Source of the DNA: Halomonas ventosae
GTDB taxonomy: Bacteria; Pseudomonadota; Gammaproteobacteria; Pseudomonadales; Halomonadaceae
Length of the DNA stretch: 64,000 bases
NCBI RefSeq assembly: GCF_004363555.1
Contig: NZ_SNZJ01000005.1
Coordinates: forward strand, 124,001-188,000
Direction of reading: 5' to 3'
Part shown: in pieces, positions 63,876 through 64,000 of the stretch
How positions within the stretch are numbered: the first letter of the stretch is position 1
Layout of the letters: each line of letters starts with the position of its first letter
The notes under the pieces: generated by a model
Databases searched by the model: none
Told to the model about the DNA's origin: nothing
Seen by the model: only the letters and a program-made list of their open reading frames with translations
Made by a program: the position numbers and the translations under genes

Positions 63876-64000
63876 CTCGACTTCTCCGAGTGGTTATTCT
63901 TGTCGGGGCAAGCCGACAGCATCGTGCTGGCCCCACCATCGGTCATCACACACCAAGAGTTGGACGAGAAGATTGAACATATGCGACATAATCATTGAAC
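63876..64000. other. upstream region of nhaC, no gene seen
   Basis: 125 bp between the nhaC start and the window edge. It probably contains the nhaC promoter; I see no clear element. Confidence 0.4.

Overview
The window is high-GC DNA from a gammaproteobacterium, most likely a moderate halophile of the Halomonas group. The pointers are an ectoine-synthase paralogue, an NhaC-type Na+/H+ antiporter, an SstT Na+/amino-acid symporter, an enlarged isocitrate dehydrogenase and many c-di-GMP proteins. This placement is inferred from gene content; no rRNA gene is present. Genes are dense, on both strands, and mostly in operons of one to four genes.

Layout. 1-5.7 kb: the 3' end of a sigma-54 activator, an outer-membrane beta-barrel, and an opposing four-gene operon coding for a glycine-rich secreted protein, two small secreted proteins and a C39-type cysteine peptidase. 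A good -24/-12 promoter precedes this operon. The set looks like a variant of Fap-type fibre export. 5.7-6.5 kb: no recognisable gene. 6.5-18.3 kb: amidase plus orphan EctC, patatin, PhoH, a PAS-GGDEF protein, a solitary TrpB, a UbiA-family prenyltransferase, an esterase, an SLC13 permease and a cold-shock protein. 18.7-25.6 kb: GMC oxidoreductase and MmsA-type aldehyde dehydrogenase with a divergent LysR gene, a TauE/SafE permease and an FMN glutamate-synthase-like protein. 25.7-29.6 kb: two PepSY proteins around a PhoP/PhoQ-like two-component system, then a CDF metal exporter. 29.6-33.6 kb: a PotABCD-like polyamine ABC operon. 33.8-44.6 kb: housekeeping and metabolic genes (NnrU, PhoD-like, PfpI, PgpA, ChaC, threonine dehydratase, an isocitrate dehydrogenase with an internal duplication, PAP2, SstT). 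44.6-49.2 kb: a c-di-GMP cluster. 49.4-58.7 kb: DUF427, LldD, YdhR, LysR, a short LOV photoreceptor with an SRPBCC partner, pirin, a cysteine hydrolase with a GlxA-type regulator, a META lipoprotein, an SRAP protein and a MazG-like protein. 58.8-61.6 kb: an 796-residue nuclease-helicase fused to a LexA-like S24 domain, near a tRNA-Met 3' fragment that looks like an attachment-site scar. 62.4-63.9 kb: NhaC.

The most interesting parts are (i) the sigma-54-linked C39/glycine-rich/beta-barrel locus, in which two secreted proteins share an AE(L/M)DQxRA motif and one carries a complete double-glycine-type cleavage motif; (ii) the helicase that carries an apparently intact LexA-type self-cleavage module; (iii) an isocitrate dehydrogenase with a roughly 164-residue offset internal duplication that splits the conserved motifs between copies; and (iv) the orphan ectoine synthase co-transcribed with an amidase.
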